A stretch of 64,000 nt of DNA from Burkholderiales bacterium (GTDB taxonomy: Bacteria > Pseudomonadota > Gammaproteobacteria > Burkholderiales > Burkholderiaceae_C). Shown here one piece after another: positions 62,760-64,000 of this stretch (its first letter is position 1; every line of letters begins with the position of its first letter). Where the stretch lies: contig JAIOOS010000017.1 of NCBI GenBank assembly GCA_021414305.1, forward strand, positions 310,001-374,000, written 5' to 3'. Below the pieces are notes generated by a model that was not told the origin of the DNA, did no database searches, and saw nothing but the letters and a program-made list of their open reading frames with translations. A program made the position numbers and the translations under genes.

Positions 62760-64000
62760 CTAGGTGGCCAGGCGCGCGGCGATCCGCTCGCGGACCTGCG
62801 GCAGCTCGCCGGGCAGACGATGCGCGAGCTGCTTGAAGAGGGCGTCGTGCGACTCGAGCTCGCCGGCCCAGCTCGCGGCGTCGAGGTCGGTGACGAGATC
62901 GAAGCGGGCGCTGTCGAAGGCCAGGCCGGACCAGTCGATGTCCTCGTAGCGCGGCGTCGTGCCGAAGGCGTTGAGCTCGCCGCCGGCGCTGCCCTCGACC
63001 CGGTGCACGATCCATTCGAGCACGCGCATGTTCTCACCGTAGCCGGGCCAGACGAACTTGCCGTCGGCGCCCTTCCTGAACCAGTTGACGCAGAAGATCT
63101 TCGGCAGGGGTGCGCCGCGGGCCGCCAGCGTCGCCCCCAAGTCGAGCCAGTGCTGGAAGTACTCACTCATGTTGTAACCCATGAACGGCAACATGGCGAA
63201 CGGGTCGCGACGCACCACGCCCTGGGCGCCGGTGGCGGCGGCGGTGGTCTCCGAGCCCATGGTCGCGGCCATGTAGACGCCTTCGGTCCAGTCGCGCGCC
63301 TCGGTCACCAGCGGCACCGTGGTCGAACGGCGGCCGCCGAAGATGAAAGCGTCGATCGGCACGCCGGCGGGAGAGTCCCAGGCCTCGTCGAGCGCCGGGT
63401 TGTTGGTCGCGGCAACGGTGAAGCGGGCGTTCGGATGCGCCGCCTTGGCGCCGCTGTCGCGGGCGATCTGCGGCGTCCAGTCCTGGCCCTGCCAGTCGAT
63501 CAGGTGCGCCGGCGGCGTGGCGGTCATGCCTTCCCACCAGACGTCGCCGTCGTCGGTGAGGGCGACGTTGGTGAAGATCGCGTCGCGCTTCAGGCTCGCC
63601 ATGCAGTTCGGGTTGGTCTTCTCGTTGGTGCCCGGGGCGACGCCGAAGTAGCCGGCCTCGGGGTTGATGGCGTAGAGCCGCCCGTCCGGGCCCGGCTTGA
63701 TCCAGGCGATGTCGTCGCCGATCGTCGTCACGGTCCAGTGGCCCAGCGCGGGCGGCGGAATCAGCATCGCGAAGTTGGTCTTGCCGCAGGCGCTCGGAAA
63801 GGCGGCGGCGACGTGGTGCTTCTTCCCCTCGGGCGAGGTCACGCCGAGGATCAGCATGTGCTCGGCGAGCCAGCCCGGGTTGCCCGCGGCCTTGTCGGCG
63901 GCGGCCCGGCCCATCACCGAGGCGATGCGCAGCGCGAAGCACTTCTTGCCGAGAAGGGCGTTGCCGCCGTAGCCCGAGCCGTAGCTCCAGATCTCCTGCG
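62760..64000 (-). CDS. pckG: Phosphoenolpyruvate carboxykinase (GTP), N-terminal part outside the window
   Basis: The gene continues beyond 64000; about 413 C-terminal residues are visible. [18 protein letters not shown] holds the GTP P-loop and the reactive Cys, [20 protein letters not shown] the metal site, and [17 protein letters not shown] follows. C-terminal [20 protein letters not shown] fits the guanine-binding region. It converts oxaloacetate to phosphoenolpyruvate for gluconeogenesis. Confidence 0.95.
   Translation of the reverse strand, partial: QEIWSYGSGYGGNALLGKKCFALRIASVMGRAAADKAAGNPGWLAEHMLILGVTSPEGKKHHVAAAFPSACGKTNFAMLIPPPALGHWTVTTIGDDIAWIKPGPDGRLYAINPEAGYFGVAPGTNEKTNPNCMASLKRDAIFTNVALTDDGDVWWEGMTATPPAHLIDWQGQDWTPQIARDSGAKAAHPNARFTVAATNNPALDEAWDSPAGVPIDAFIFGGRRSTTVPLVTEARDWTEGVYMAATMGSETTAAATGAQGVVRRDPFAMLPFMGYNMSEYFQHWLDLGATLAARGAPLPKIFCVNWFRKGADGKFVWPGYGENMRVLEWIVHRVEGSAGGELNAFGTTPRYEDIDWSGLAFDSARFDLVTDLDAASWAGELESHDALFKQLAHRLPGELPQVRERIAARLAT

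Overview
The window reads as chromosomal DNA of a high-GC betaproteobacterium, most likely Burkholderiales. The evidence is a Bug-family tripartite tricarboxylate transporter binding protein, a TRAP transporter, a two-haem class I cytochrome c, the gene order ilvE - zinc-finger protein - waaF, a PEP-CTERM (exosortase-sorted) protein and strongly GC-biased third codon positions. I cannot name the genus.

Left chromosomal part (1-18,300): a hexuronate/sugar-acid block (TRAP permease end, lactonase, uronate dehydrogenase, GntR/FadR regulator, Bug binding protein, GarL-like aldolase) with two matching operator-like palindromes at its two promoters; a MetE-like gene next to an NMT1/SsuA-type ABC transporter whose permease and ATPase genes are split by two compound palindromic repeats; a second sugar/organic-acid block (enolase-superfamily enzyme, DHDPS-family protein, GNAT, NAD-dependent oxidoreductase, AtuA-like protein); and the dTDP-rhamnose genes rfbB-rfbD-rfbA.

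Middle (18,331-40,290): an integrative mobilizable element of about 22 kb in the 3' end of tRNA-Arg(CCG). It is bounded by a 45-bp direct repeat and also has 22-bp repeats just inside both ends. Its mobility part is a tyrosine integrase, a MOBP-like relaxase, a MobC-like protein, an orphan ParB and a probable oriT with an RP4-type nick core; no type IV secretion genes are present. Its cargo looks like defence. It includes (a) an apparently undescribed operon of two paralogous proteins with a Glyoxalase_8-like N-terminus, a 1375-aa DinG-like helicase fused to a PD-(D/E)XK nuclease, and a 734-aa protein of unknown fold; (b) a dynamin-like GTPase overlapping a DUF4238 gene; (c) an XRE-DUF1488 regulator with a tiny membrane protein; and (d) an AbiEi/AbiEii-like type IV toxin-antitoxin pair. 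The paralogues share a duplicated promoter plus a leader of about 175 nt whose hairpins are kept by compensatory changes.

Right chromosomal part (40,246-64,000): the intact tRNA-Arg, cytochrome c, an ECF sigma/anti-sigma pair, ilvE-znf-waaF, radA, the PEP-CTERM protein, a Tat-exported carotenoid oxygenase, alr with arfB, lplT, a DMT exporter, glutathione peroxidase, an aromatic aminotransferase, an Hsp70-like protein, a metallophosphoesterase with a SEC-C/UPF0149 protein, and most of GTP-dependent PEP carboxykinase running off the edge. All functions are inferred from sequence motifs read by eye; no database search was run.
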